Origin: Caulobacter sp. S45 | Lineage (GTDB): Bacteria; Pseudomonadota; Alphaproteobacteria; Caulobacterales; Caulobacteraceae | DNA length: 64,000 nucleotides | Direction of reading: 5' to 3' | NCBI RefSeq assembly: GCF_009765965.1 | Contig: NZ_LMUL01000005.1 | Coordinates: forward strand, 20,561-84,560 | Shown here: positions 56,750 through 64,000 of the stretch, piece after piece | Layout: every line of letters begins with the position of its first letter | How positions within the stretch are numbered: position 1 is the first letter of the stretch | Notes under the pieces: generated by a model | What the model saw: the letters and a program-made list of their open reading frames with translations, nothing else | Told to the model about the DNA's origin: nothing | Database searches by the model: none | Program-made: the position numbers and the translations under genes

Positions 56750-57058
56750 GTGACGGAGCAGCTTGGCTTTTTGAGTGGAACCGCGGTGATGAAGGTGCTG
56801 GCCCACCGCAGTGAGAACGGCCGAAGCGTTCGCGTCGTCGAGTACAGGTTCGACGGGTCACGGCTCTATTTCGAAGGCCCCTCCCTCTACACGCACGTCG
56901 ACGCGAACGGGACCAATCAGCTCGACTACATCGCCGCGATGGGACAGGCGATGGCCGGCAAGCCGAGCGTCCTGCTACTCGGCACCGCGGGCGGCGCTCT
57001 GGCGACCCAACTCAGCCGCGCGGGCGCATCGGTCACAGCCGTCGACGATTGTTCGGCT
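56750..57058 (+). pseudogene. Spermidine-synthase-like / methyltransferase gene, 3'-truncated by IS
   Basis: From GTG 56750 about 103 codons remain. They show an N-terminal beta domain (VRVVEYRFDGSRLYFEGPSLYTHVDANG), then YIAAMGQAMAGKPSVLLLGTAGGALATQLSRAGASVTAVDD, the start of a Rossmann fold with a GTAGG nucleotide loop as in spermidine synthases. The frame then enters the insertion sequence at 57059 and stops in it. The catalytic part is lost, so the gene is broken. Confidence 0.75.
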
Positions 57059-57124
57059 GGGTGCTGTCAGTCCAACGCTAACTCGTCTCCGCTTGGACGT
57101 AGCTCCCCCAAACCCGAACTAGCT

Positions 57125-57841
57125 CTACCCAACGACCTGCCGCCACTCAGCCAGGGCGGCTGAGCGTCGGTCTTTGTAGGTTGTGCGGCTGACGAGGTGG
57201 CGCTCCTGGCTAAAATGATTGTGCACGGTCCCGTGCACAGAGGCGAAGGTCTGGAGTGTTTTCATCCTCCGAAACCTCAACATGGCCCGTTCTCGTCGTC
57301 GGAAGGGCTGATGGGAGTTCTCAGCCCGGTTGTTGATCCAACGGCCAACCTCCTGACGTTCGGTCCCGCCGATCTCCTTGAGTGCGGCGCCGTAGGACCG
57401 GAGCCCGTCAGTGGCGATCGCTCTCGGTTTGCCGTGACGCTTCATGGCCTTTTTGATGAATTTCAGCGCGGCCGCCTTGTCCCGCTCCTTGGTGACAAAG
57501 GATTCCAGCACCTCGCCCTCGTGGTCGACGGCTCGCCAGAGGTAGCGCATCTCGCCATTGATCTTCACGTAGACCTCGTCGAGGTGCCAGCGCCAATGGG
57601 TGTGCTGGCGCATCGCCTCCACCCGCCTCTTACGAATCTCCGAGGCGAACATCGGACCGAAGCGGGTCCACCACAGCCGCACCGTCTCGTGGCAAATGTC
57701 GATGCCCCGCTCGTGCAGGAGATCCTCCACGTTCCTCAGCGACAGAGGGTATTTGACGTAGAGCATCACCACCAGACGGATCACCTCTGGCGATGAGTCA
57801 AACCAGCGAAACGGATTGGGTGGTGGCTTCCGGCGGGGCAT
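57125..57841 (-). CDS. IS6-family transposase, copy 2
   Basis: 238 aa from MPRRKPPPNPFRWF. The DDE residues are in WHLDEVYVKI, IATDGLRSYGAA and NNRAENSHQPFRRRERAM. It is intact, and the same length as copy 1 but with many substitutions (for example RLWWTRFG where copy 1 has RKWVDRFG). It may act on the ends of both copies and so move the region between them. Confidence 0.93.
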   Translation of the reverse strand: MPRRKPPPNPFRWFDSSPEVIRLVVMLYVKYPLSLRNVEDLLHERGIDICHETVRLWWTRFGPMFASEIRKRRVEAMRQHTHWRWHLDEVYVKINGEMRYLWRAVDHEGEVLESFVTKERDKAAALKFIKKAMKRHGKPRAIATDGLRSYGAALKEIGGTERQEVGRWINNRAENSHQPFRRRERAMLRFRRMKTLQTFASVHGTVHNHFSQERHLVSRTTYKDRRSAALAEWRQVVG

Positions 57842-57972
57842 GCCCTTCCCTACCCTCGACCGCGCTCATCGCAAGGTACATTTCACCTGACAGAGCCCCT
57901 TTCGGCGGGGCATGCCCCTTCCCTACCTCCGGCCGCGATCACCGCAAGGTACATTTCACCTGACAGAGCCCC
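57831..57972. repeat. Tandem duplication of the IS right end, copy 2
   Basis: Two imperfect units of about 72 bp. Both contain CGGCGGGGCATGCCC (which in unit 1 includes the transposase start codon) and end GGTACATTTCACCTGACAGA followed by GCCCC. Confidence 0.8.
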
Positions 57973-58009
57973 GGGGACGACTGAATGACAACTCGGGTAC
58001 GGACCTGGC

Positions 58010-58549
58010 TTAATTGTGCGAACCAACGGAGCGGTTATGTTGATCGCTCGGGCGCAAACGAGCCGAATCCATCTCCAATATATCAATATATCTTAGCGTA
58101 TGCTCATCATCCGCATCTGTTATCATGCGAGCAATCGTAGCTGCCGACTCTGACGTCGCGAAGTCCTCCGAGAAGATTAGCGGCAAGATCATGGCTTGAT
58201 ACATTCTGGAAGAGAATGCTATAGATAGCGCGCCAAGGATGTATACCTGCTCTTGAGCGCTCACTCGACCGTCGCGACTGAGAAGAAAATCCCGAGCCTT
58301 AACTCCATGGCCGATGGCCAAGGCTAGATACAAGTAGTTTCTAACCCCCATCGCTCCTTCCCGTTCGATCCATATGATCATTGAGCGACAATCGAGCGAA
58401 GGGTGTTTAACGCAGCTTTGGGCGGCTATCTCGCGAACATCCTCGTCACTATTTTCACTTAAACGAAGCACTACTCGCGCTCGTTCAGCGACTGGCACAT
58501 GCTCAGCTTGAACGACACGGAGGTCTGCGACAGAGGCATCACTTATCAT
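58010..58549 (-). CDS. Hypothetical protein, candidate immunity protein of the Rhs gene
   Basis: 179 aa with no signal peptide. It looks all-helical and repeat-like (VAERARVVLRLSENSDEDVREIAAQS, then LYLALAIGHGVKARDFLLS, VYILGALSIAF, SAATIARMITDAD). No family is recognised. The start lies one base after the stop of the Rhs gene, so the two are translated as a pair. The DNA is clearly AT-richer than its surroundings. Position, size and composition fit an immunity protein against the Rhs C-terminal tip; this is inference. Confidence 0.6.
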   Translation of the reverse strand: MISDASVADLRVVQAEHVPVAERARVVLRLSENSDEDVREIAAQSCVKHPSLDCRSMIIWIEREGAMGVRNYLYLALAIGHGVKARDFLLSRDGRVSAQEQVYILGALSIAFSSRMYQAMILPLIFSEDFATSESAATIARMITDADDEHTLRYIDILEMDSARLRPSDQHNRSVGSHN

Positions 58550-58550
58550 T

Positions 58551-61500
58551 TCAAGTCACCGAGCATACAGCTTGCTTTGGGTCGGTCCTGCACAAAATTT
58601 CTATGTCAACGGTCGGCGGCAAAATGAAAAGGGGCTCCATTCTAAATTTTCCAAGACCGCGAAGCTTATTAATGTTGCGCGCACCGGCAATTTTTAGCTG
58701 TTTGATAATACGCTTTACAAGCTGAGTGTCACCAGCCTTCTTCGCCGCATCCAGCATTTCTTGAAGCTCCTCCACATCGCGAGGAAGCCCGCTATCCCAC
58801 TCATTTCCGATTAAGATGATGCCCGGCGGGGGCTGTATTCGCTTCGCCGTCACCGTAATGCCTGGCACCTGCGTTGACCGAGATGTGCCATCCAATGCTT
58901 GCTGCTGTTGTGCATTTTGAACGTTTTGCAGATTTGATAGATTATTAGCGTCAATTTGGTTAAGTATGTCGTTGGGGCTCGTTACAGTTACCCCCGGAAG
59001 CTCGGTGGGGGTGGGCGTGCCGCCTCCCTCAACAGCCGGCTGCGTATCGTCGCCGCTGCTTCCATCCAGGCCCATCGGATCGGCCATGTTGACCGGGTCC
59101 CCGTGGACGTAATTGTACCAGTTCATCCCGTCGCCGTAGCCGATGGGGTCGGTCTGCATGAACCGGCCGAGGGTGGGCGAGTAGGATCGGGCCATGTTGT
59201 CGTACAGCCCGGCCTCGGGTATCCACGGCCGTCCCGCGAACCCGAACCGTCCGAGGTTCGACGGCCCCGGCATGCCATAATCGTCGTAGGTGTTGATCGC
59301 CAACGCCGTCCCCGTGCTGCTCCCCACCGCGATCACCGAGCCGATCTGGTCTTTGAGTAGCCAGCGCCGGTCCGACGTGCCCGCCCCCTCATACCATACC
59401 AGCGGCGTCCCATCCGGCCCAGGCACGTAGCGGCGGAGCAGGTTGTTGTTCCCGTCGCGCTCCTCGGCGATGGCGGCGCCATTATAGGTGAACCGCGTGG
59501 TGGCGCTGCCTGAGGTCTGCACCAGCCGACTCAGCCCGTCATAGGTCAGGCTCGCGGTGTTGACGGTGGTCAGCTTGTTGTCCACCGAATACCCGTAGCC
59601 GTTTAGCCCATCGGAAGTAAGGTTTCCCTTGCCGTCGTAGCCGAACGTGTAGGGCGACGCGGACGTGATGCGGTTCAATCCATCGATGCCGTAACCCTGC
59701 GCCCCGTTCGTGTAATCGCCAAATTCATAGATGTCGTTGGTGAGACTGCGCACGTTAATCTGGCCGGCGGCGTTGTAGCTGAGGTTGCCCGACACGTTCT
59801 GGCCCGCGTCGCCGCTGAAGCTATGCCCCCAGGCGGCTAAACGGGACAGGCCGTCGTATGCGAAGCCGTCGACCAGCAGGCCTGAGCCGTAGCTGGCTTG
59901 AGTTGGCCGACCGAGGCTATCGTAGCTGTAGGTGGCCAAGACGCCGGGTCCAGAGGTCGCGCCCTGCTCGGCGATCTGCGTGACATGGCCCACCGCATCG
60001 AGCTGATAGTTGACCGCGAAACCGTCTTCCCAGACCAAGCGGTTCAGCTGGCCGGTCGCTGCGTATCCCAAGTACACCGCGCCGTTGAAATTGTTGGATT
60101 CCTCAGCCTTCCGCCCCAGGGCGTCGTAGATCATGGTCGACCCAAATCCGTTGGCGATAGCCGTGGTTATTCTGCCCTTGTTGTCATAGGTGTAGGTGTG
60201 CACGCCATCGTTCAATAGGTTGCCTAGATTGTCGTAACTAAAGGTTCGGCTAGCGCCGTCGCGCGTTCTGAGCCCTGTCAGATTTCCATCGGCGTCGTAG
60301 GCATAGCTGGCATAGTCGTTGGGGTTCCCCGACCCTGGCGAGTTGGGCGATGGATAGATAGTTGTGATCAACCGGTCGAAACCATCGCGGCTATAGGTCG
60401 TCGCGTTGCCGGCGCCATCCTGAACGATAAAGGGCTGTCCATTCTTAGTATATGACACCACCTGCATATCGTCACGCTGACTGGGCGTGCCGACGCCGGA
60501 GGTCACCGCTGTCACCTCGTCAGCGGCGTCGTAGGTGTACTGGGTGATGCGGTCCGGGCCGTCGCCACCGGCCTGTCCCGCGGCGCAGGCGCCCGCCACG
60601 GTGAAGAAGGCGAGCGCATTCATGCGGACGGCCTTGCAGGTGAGCCGATTGGCGGCGTCATAGGCGTATTGGTGTTCGTTTTGTGCGCCCGCGCCCGTCT
60701 GCTGGTCGTAGTCGACCACTTTGCGGCCCGCGCCGTCATAGCCGTTGGTATGTTCGATCTGCGAGCTGAAGTTCGCCCAGTCGGCGTCGGATGAACTGTT
60801 GACCGTGCCCGCCTCGACCATGGTCACCCGACCGTCGGCGTTATAGGTGAACCGCGTGGCGGCCGGCGTTAGCGGGCCGCTTCCATCCGGATCGGGCGTG
60901 ACCATCCCGAGAAGCTCACGATCCGCGTCGTAGCGAAGGCTGGTGACGGCTCCTAGAGCGTCGACCTTGCTGGTGACGTTGCCGAAGACGTCGTAGCCGA
61001 AGCTTTGGGTGGTGCTGACCGAGTTGTCCCCGGCGGCCGTGGTGACAGCGATGGGCGCGAGGTTCTGATTGGGATCGTAGGTGATGGCGACCCGCGTCTC
61101 ATCGGCGGTTCCGACACATGAGGCCGTCGCGTTGCAGCTGGAGACGCCGGTCAGTAGATAGATGGGCGACCCGGCCTGGAATGTGCCGACGATGTTGTAG
61201 TAGTTGGCCGACATCGGCGTGTAGCTGTAACGGGTCTGGGGCCGCACGCCGTTGGCGCCCGCCGGCTTGGTCACGGTGAGCGCTACGCCGGTGGTGTTGT
61301 CGTAGGTGTAGTCGGTCTCGTTCCCGTTGGCGTCCTTGGTCCATTCCGGCTTGTTGCACCAGACCGTATAGGTGCAGCCGGCGTCATAGCCCGCCGTGGT
61401 GACGATGTCGGCCAGGGGGGAGCCGGGGTAGGGAAAACGGTCGGTCTGGGTGATGTTGCCCCGGCCGTCGTAGGTGTAGCGGACCCCGTTTCCCTCGGGA

Positions 61501-62660
61501 TAGGTGATGGTGGTCACGCGACCGAAGCCGTCATAGGCGTAGCTGGTGGTGCGGTTCAGTCCGTCGGCGCTGGAGGTGATGACGCCCAGGGTCTTGTCCG
61601 ACACGATGGTGTTGGTGTGCCCGAGGGGATCGGTCACCGTCGTCGTGCGCGTCGAGCCGCTATCGGAATAGCCATAGGTCCAAGTCCCGGCGGCGGTGGC
61701 GTACGAGGTCACCTTGAGGGGCGCCACGGACGTGTCGTAGGTCACGGTATAGCTGTTGCCCGAGGGTGATGTCGTCGTGCGGGAGAGATTGGGTGCAGGG
61801 TTTGCCGTTGCGCCGAACGTCGTCTGCCTGCCGAGCGGATCGACAAACGTATCTCCCGCAGTGGTGAGATTGGGACTCGTATAGGACACCGCATCCCAAT
61901 TTTGCGAATAAGTGCAGCCTATGGGCGAATAGCAGGGGTCGTAACGGTTGTTTACCGCCACAACCTTCAGGTCGACGCCTGTATAATTGGTTGGCGAAGG
62001 CGGCGCCGCGGAATTATATGAGCTGAGCTGATATTGAATCGAATATCCACGATTGCTGTAAACGCCAGTTAAATATACGAGTCCGGTCGAGTTTGCTCCC
62101 GAGTAGGTTTGATAATTGTAAATCAGGCTTTCGCCTGTTGGCTTCGTCAGCAGTTCGATGCGCGCGACGTAGTTGGGGCTATTGTTGAAGTTTCCGAATG
62201 TGGCGACCGTCCCGTCTCGCATCGTGTAGGTGAAGCTGTATTGGCTGGGGCTGGCGGCGTTGCCAGTGGTCGGATCGCGGTGCGGAAGCACACCCGTCAG
62301 GGTGGACCCGCTGCCTTGATTGTTGGTGAAAACCGGCGCAGCGGCGGTGCCGGAGAAGGTGAAGGATTCCGAGGCCGTAGCCATGTTGACCGTATAGATC
62401 GAGCCGTTGACGGTGATCTCGCCGTAGAAGTTGTCGCTGCCCTGCGCGCCCATATAGGAACGCGACAGAGCGCCAGCGCCTTGGCCGACCGACACCTGAG
62501 CGCTTGACGCCAGAAACTGCCCCGTGATCAGGTCGACGCCGTTCCCATCGACCGCAGGATGCACGGGCGGAATCGGGGCCACGATCACTTGAGCCGTCGC
62601 TGCGCTGCCAATGAGCAGCGCACACCCGAGCGCGCTCAGGCTCACACCCCATCGCCACAT
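58551..62660 (-). CDS. Secreted Rhs/YD-repeat protein with variable C-terminal tip
   Basis: 1369 aa from ATG 62660, which gives a signal peptide (MWRWGVSLSALGCALLIGSAATAQ); the frame extends 76 codons upstream without such a signal. Dozens of YD repeats follow (YTYDGRGNITQ, TTSYAYDGFGRVTTITYP, YSYDSLGRPTQASYG), then the Rhs core end GRFMQTDPIGYGDGMNWYNY and VHGDPVNMADPMGLD. The last 170 or so residues form a different tip: two PGVTVT/PGITVTA linkers, a Gln/Asn-rich coil, and a helical region ending in CRTDPKQAVCSVT. Such tips are often toxins; this one is not recognised. Confidence 0.88.
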   Translation of the reverse strand: MWRWGVSLSALGCALLIGSAATAQVIVAPIPPVHPAVDGNGVDLITGQFLASSAQVSVGQGAGALSRSYMGAQGSDNFYGEITVNGSIYTVNMATASESFTFSGTAAAPVFTNNQGSGSTLTGVLPHRDPTTGNAASPSQYSFTYTMRDGTVATFGNFNNSPNYVARIELLTKPTGESLIYNYQTYSGANSTGLVYLTGVYSNRGYSIQYQLSSYNSAAPPSPTNYTGVDLKVVAVNNRYDPCYSPIGCTYSQNWDAVSYTSPNLTTAGDTFVDPLGRQTTFGATANPAPNLSRTTTSPSGNSYTVTYDTSVAPLKVTSYATAAGTWTYGYSDSGSTRTTTVTDPLGHTNTIVSDKTLGVITSSADGLNRTTSYAYDGFGRVTTITYPEGNGVRYTYDGRGNITQTDRFPYPGSPLADIVTTAGYDAGCTYTVWCNKPEWTKDANGNETDYTYDNTTGVALTVTKPAGANGVRPQTRYSYTPMSANYYNIVGTFQAGSPIYLLTGVSSCNATASCVGTADETRVAITYDPNQNLAPIAVTTAAGDNSVSTTQSFGYDVFGNVTSKVDALGAVTSLRYDADRELLGMVTPDPDGSGPLTPAATRFTYNADGRVTMVEAGTVNSSSDADWANFSSQIEHTNGYDGAGRKVVDYDQQTGAGAQNEHQYAYDAANRLTCKAVRMNALAFFTVAGACAAGQAGGDGPDRITQYTYDAADEVTAVTSGVGTPSQRDDMQVVSYTKNGQPFIVQDGAGNATTYSRDGFDRLITTIYPSPNSPGSGNPNDYASYAYDADGNLTGLRTRDGASRTFSYDNLGNLLNDGVHTYTYDNKGRITTAIANGFGSTMIYDALGRKAEESNNFNGAVYLGYAATGQLNRLVWEDGFAVNYQLDAVGHVTQIAEQGATSGPGVLATYSYDSLGRPTQASYGSGLLVDGFAYDGLSRLAAWGHSFSGDAGQNVSGNLSYNAAGQINVRSLTNDIYEFGDYTNGAQGYGIDGLNRITSASPYTFGYDGKGNLTSDGLNGYGYSVDNKLTTVNTASLTYDGLSRLVQTSGSATTRFTYNGAAIAEERDGNNNLLRRYVPGPDGTPLVWYEGAGTSDRRWLLKDQIGSVIAVGSSTGTALAINTYDDYGMPGPSNLGRFGFAGRPWIPEAGLYDNMARSYSPTLGRFMQTDPIGYGDGMNWYNYVHGDPVNMADPMGLDGSSGDDTQPAVEGGGTPTPTELPGVTVTSPNDILNQIDANNLSNLQNVQNAQQQQALDGTSRSTQVPGITVTAKRIQPPPGIILIGNEWDSGLPRDVEELQEMLDAAKKAGDTQLVKRIIKQLKIAGARNINKLRGLGKFRMEPLFILPPTVDIEILCRTDPKQAVCSVT

Positions 62661-62905
62661 ACCGCCCCCAAAATGTGCGCGCCCTAAGTTCGCGCCATCC
62701 GCGCCCCCCGGCCGCATGCAATCTAGCTTGACAGTTTCGGGAGGCAAGGCCAAAACTGCGTCGCGGTTGAGTATTTGGAGTAGTCTGGGCACTATGCACT
62801 TAGCGTGATGAAGATAAAACCATATACCTACTGTGAATTTTACGTAAATCGCAGTGTTTAGCATCGACAATCTAATATTAGCCCACAAAAGGCGGAGTTA
62901 TTTCT

Positions 62906-63289
62906 ATGATTGTCGCTACACTCTTAGCGGCCATCGCAGCCGTTAGCTCCGCGACGCCGTCGTCAGCTCTGCCGATGTTGAAATTCGTGTGCACGGGGAC
63001 GCAGACCTCATCGCGCAGCGACGTTGCAGGCAAAATCCAGATGCCCTGGAAGCGAAGCTATCGCATCAATCAAAAGACGCTCATGGCCTGCACGGCCGTC
63101 TGTCGTGGAACCCATGTTGAGCTTTCCGCTCAGAAAGTTGTCTTCCGGAGCCTGGACGACGGGCGCCTCTCACAGCCGCTCACCCTGGACCGCGCCTCGA
63201 TGAATGTCGTTGGTCATCAAGTGACCCCGCTCGGCCTAAAGGTCACCCTCACCGTCGACACAACTGGTCAGTGCGCGCCAGCCGCCTAG
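62906..63289 (+). CDS. Small secreted hypothetical protein
   Basis: 127 aa. An N-terminal signal peptide (MIVATLLAAIAAVSSATPSSA) is followed by a beta-rich domain with four cysteines (KFVCTG, MACTAVCRG, TGQCAPAA), which probably form two disulfides in the periplasm or outside. No family is recognised. GGCGGAG lies upstream. It is divergent from the Rhs gene, 245 bp away. Confidence 0.65.
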   Translation: MIVATLLAAIAAVSSATPSSALPMLKFVCTGTQTSSRSDVAGKIQMPWKRSYRINQKTLMACTAVCRGTHVELSAQKVVFRSLDDGRLSQPLTLDRASMNVVGHQVTPLGLKVTLTVDTTGQCAPAA

Positions 63290-64000
63290 GCCGCCGAAGT
63301 TGCGATGGGGAGATCGTCATTCGCAGACCGCGTCTACCTGCCTTAAGCCTGACGATAGGGATTGGACGTCGAGCGAAGCGTTGGCGCCGTCCCGCCGGTC
63401 GCGTCGGGGCTGCCGGCGCGGCGATTACACTGCACGGGCTCCTGTTGTTGGTGCTTCTGCAGGCGGCGAGGGGCGCCTTGATGACCGGCGGGGTGGCCGG
63501 TGATGATCGTGGTGTGCTCGCCGTCAGCATGATCCGCGATCTGCCTGGAGATCGGCCCGACGCCGCCGGCCGCTCGACACTCAGTTCCACGCCGCGGGAC
63601 ACCGGCGCTACAGATGCCAACACCTCCGATCAACCGGCGCCAGACACCTCCAGCGAGACGGCCGCTCAGAAGGACTCTGCAGCCGGCGCCCGGCAGGCCT
63701 TGGCCGACGCCCACGCCTTGACCGACGGCCCGGAGAAACCGGCGCTCGATCAACCCAATCCATGGTCCCAGGCCTCTTTCCTGGCCCAACACGATCAATA
63801 TGCCTCGTCGCTCTGGCGGGACGTCGCGCCCTGCTGGAAGGCCGCGACCCATTCAGGCGGGATCAGTGTTCGTGTAGTGTTGGATCAAGACGGCAATCTC
63901 ATGCGCGCCGACCTGCTACGCGACCACAGCGTCTCCGGACCGGCCCTGGACGAAGAGGCGCTCGACAGCGCGATTGACGCGCTTCAGGCCTGCGGACCCT
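63271..64000 (+). CDS. TonB/TolA-like membrane-anchored protein (3' end beyond window)
   Basis: An open frame from GTG 63271 to the edge of the window, 243 codons without a stop. A basic cytoplasmic segment (IGIGRRAKRWRRPAGR) is followed by a membrane helix (AAITLHGLLLLVLLQAA) and a long Asp/Ala/Pro/Thr-rich periplasmic linker. A C-terminal domain then starts with SLWRDVAPCWKAATHSGG, VRVVLDQDGNLMRADLLRD and ALDEEALDSAIDALQACGP, which resembles the TolA/TonB C-terminal fold. The start is uncertain because no better start lies before the helix; it overlaps the previous gene by 19 bp. Confidence 0.7.
   Translation, partial: MRASRLGRRSCDGEIVIRRPRLPALSLTIGIGRRAKRWRRPAGRVGAAGAAITLHGLLLLVLLQAARGALMTGGVAGDDRGVLAVSMIRDLPGDRPDAAGRSTLSSTPRDTGATDANTSDQPAPDTSSETAAQKDSAAGARQALADAHALTDGPEKPALDQPNPWSQASFLAQHDQYASSLWRDVAPCWKAATHSGGISVRVVLDQDGNLMRADLLRDHSVSGPALDEEALDSAIDALQACGP

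Larger units (their letters stand above)
57059..57972 (-). mobile_element. IS6-family insertion sequence, copy 2 (right border of the island)
   Basis: About 914 bp. The left end is GGGTGCTGTCAG, identical to copy 1. The right end, read inward, is GGGGCTCTGTCAG and occurs twice (57887-57899 and 57960-57972) in a 73 bp tandem duplication. It is in the same orientation as copy 1 and breaks a spermidine-synthase-like gene. No 8 bp target duplication is seen. Confidence 0.85.

Noticed and set aside
18750-57058. CooA or RcoM CO-sensor gene within the island
   Set aside because: The only CRP/FNR-family gene has the FNR cysteine cluster pattern and the TTGAT-reading helix. I see no heme-type CooA N-terminus (Pro2 plus Cys75/His77-like motif) or PAS-LytTR protein.

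Overview
The window is high-GC DNA that reads as an alphaproteobacterium. Pointers are TTGAT-N4-ATCAA FNR/FixK-type boxes, a Rhodospirillum-like coo gene order, tightly overlapping operons and several families of short intergenic repeats. A Caulobacterales/Phenylobacterium-like host is plausible but cannot be proved from the sequence alone. No rRNA, tRNA or CRISPR array was recognised. Left arm (1-17.8 kb): a DUF4279 gene cut by the window edge, a PadR regulator with a small membrane protein, a complete RND efflux operon (pump, adaptor, outer-membrane channel) followed by a MarR regulator, an IS110-type transposase, a large DUF2339 membrane protein, a GlxA-type AraC regulator divergent from an NTF2-like and a DJ-1/PfpI gene, and a DUF2269 gene behind an SDR/DoxX-like gene whose 5' end is cut off by an insertion sequence. 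Three families of roughly 75-100 bp dispersed repeats fill the gaps. 

Central island (about 17.85-57.97 kb): two related but non-identical IS6-family elements in the same orientation bracket about 38 kb of anaerobic/micro-oxic energy genes. The core is a complete hydrogenogenic carbon-monoxide-oxidising system: a nickel permease; the membrane-bound energy-converting [NiFe] hydrogenase CooMKLXUH; the electron-transfer protein CooF; the Ni carbon monoxide dehydrogenase CooS; its nickel-handling factors CooC, CooT and CooJ; and the maturation set HypA, C, D, B, F and E. CO oxidation by CooS would pass electrons through CooF to the hydrogenase, which makes H2 and pumps ions. Next come acetate kinase and phosphoketolase, an AdhP-type alcohol dehydrogenase, an aldehyde dehydrogenase, a lipoyl-fold small protein, an FNR-type regulator with the cysteines for an oxygen-sensing [4Fe-4S] cluster, a BON protein, a universal stress protein, a frameshifted OmpW, the CydDC exporter, cytochrome bd oxidase CydABX, an Nramp-related transporter and a DUF1275 protein. 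At least eight FNR-type palindromes sit in front of these units, most with the spacing to a -10 element expected of class II FNR promoters. No CooA-type CO sensor gene is in the window, so the island looks oxygen-controlled by its own FNR protein. 

Right arm (58-64 kb): a secreted Rhs/YD-repeat protein with a variable C-terminal tip, a tightly linked small gene that may be its immunity protein, a small secreted protein, and the start of a TonB/TolA-like membrane-anchored protein that runs off the window.
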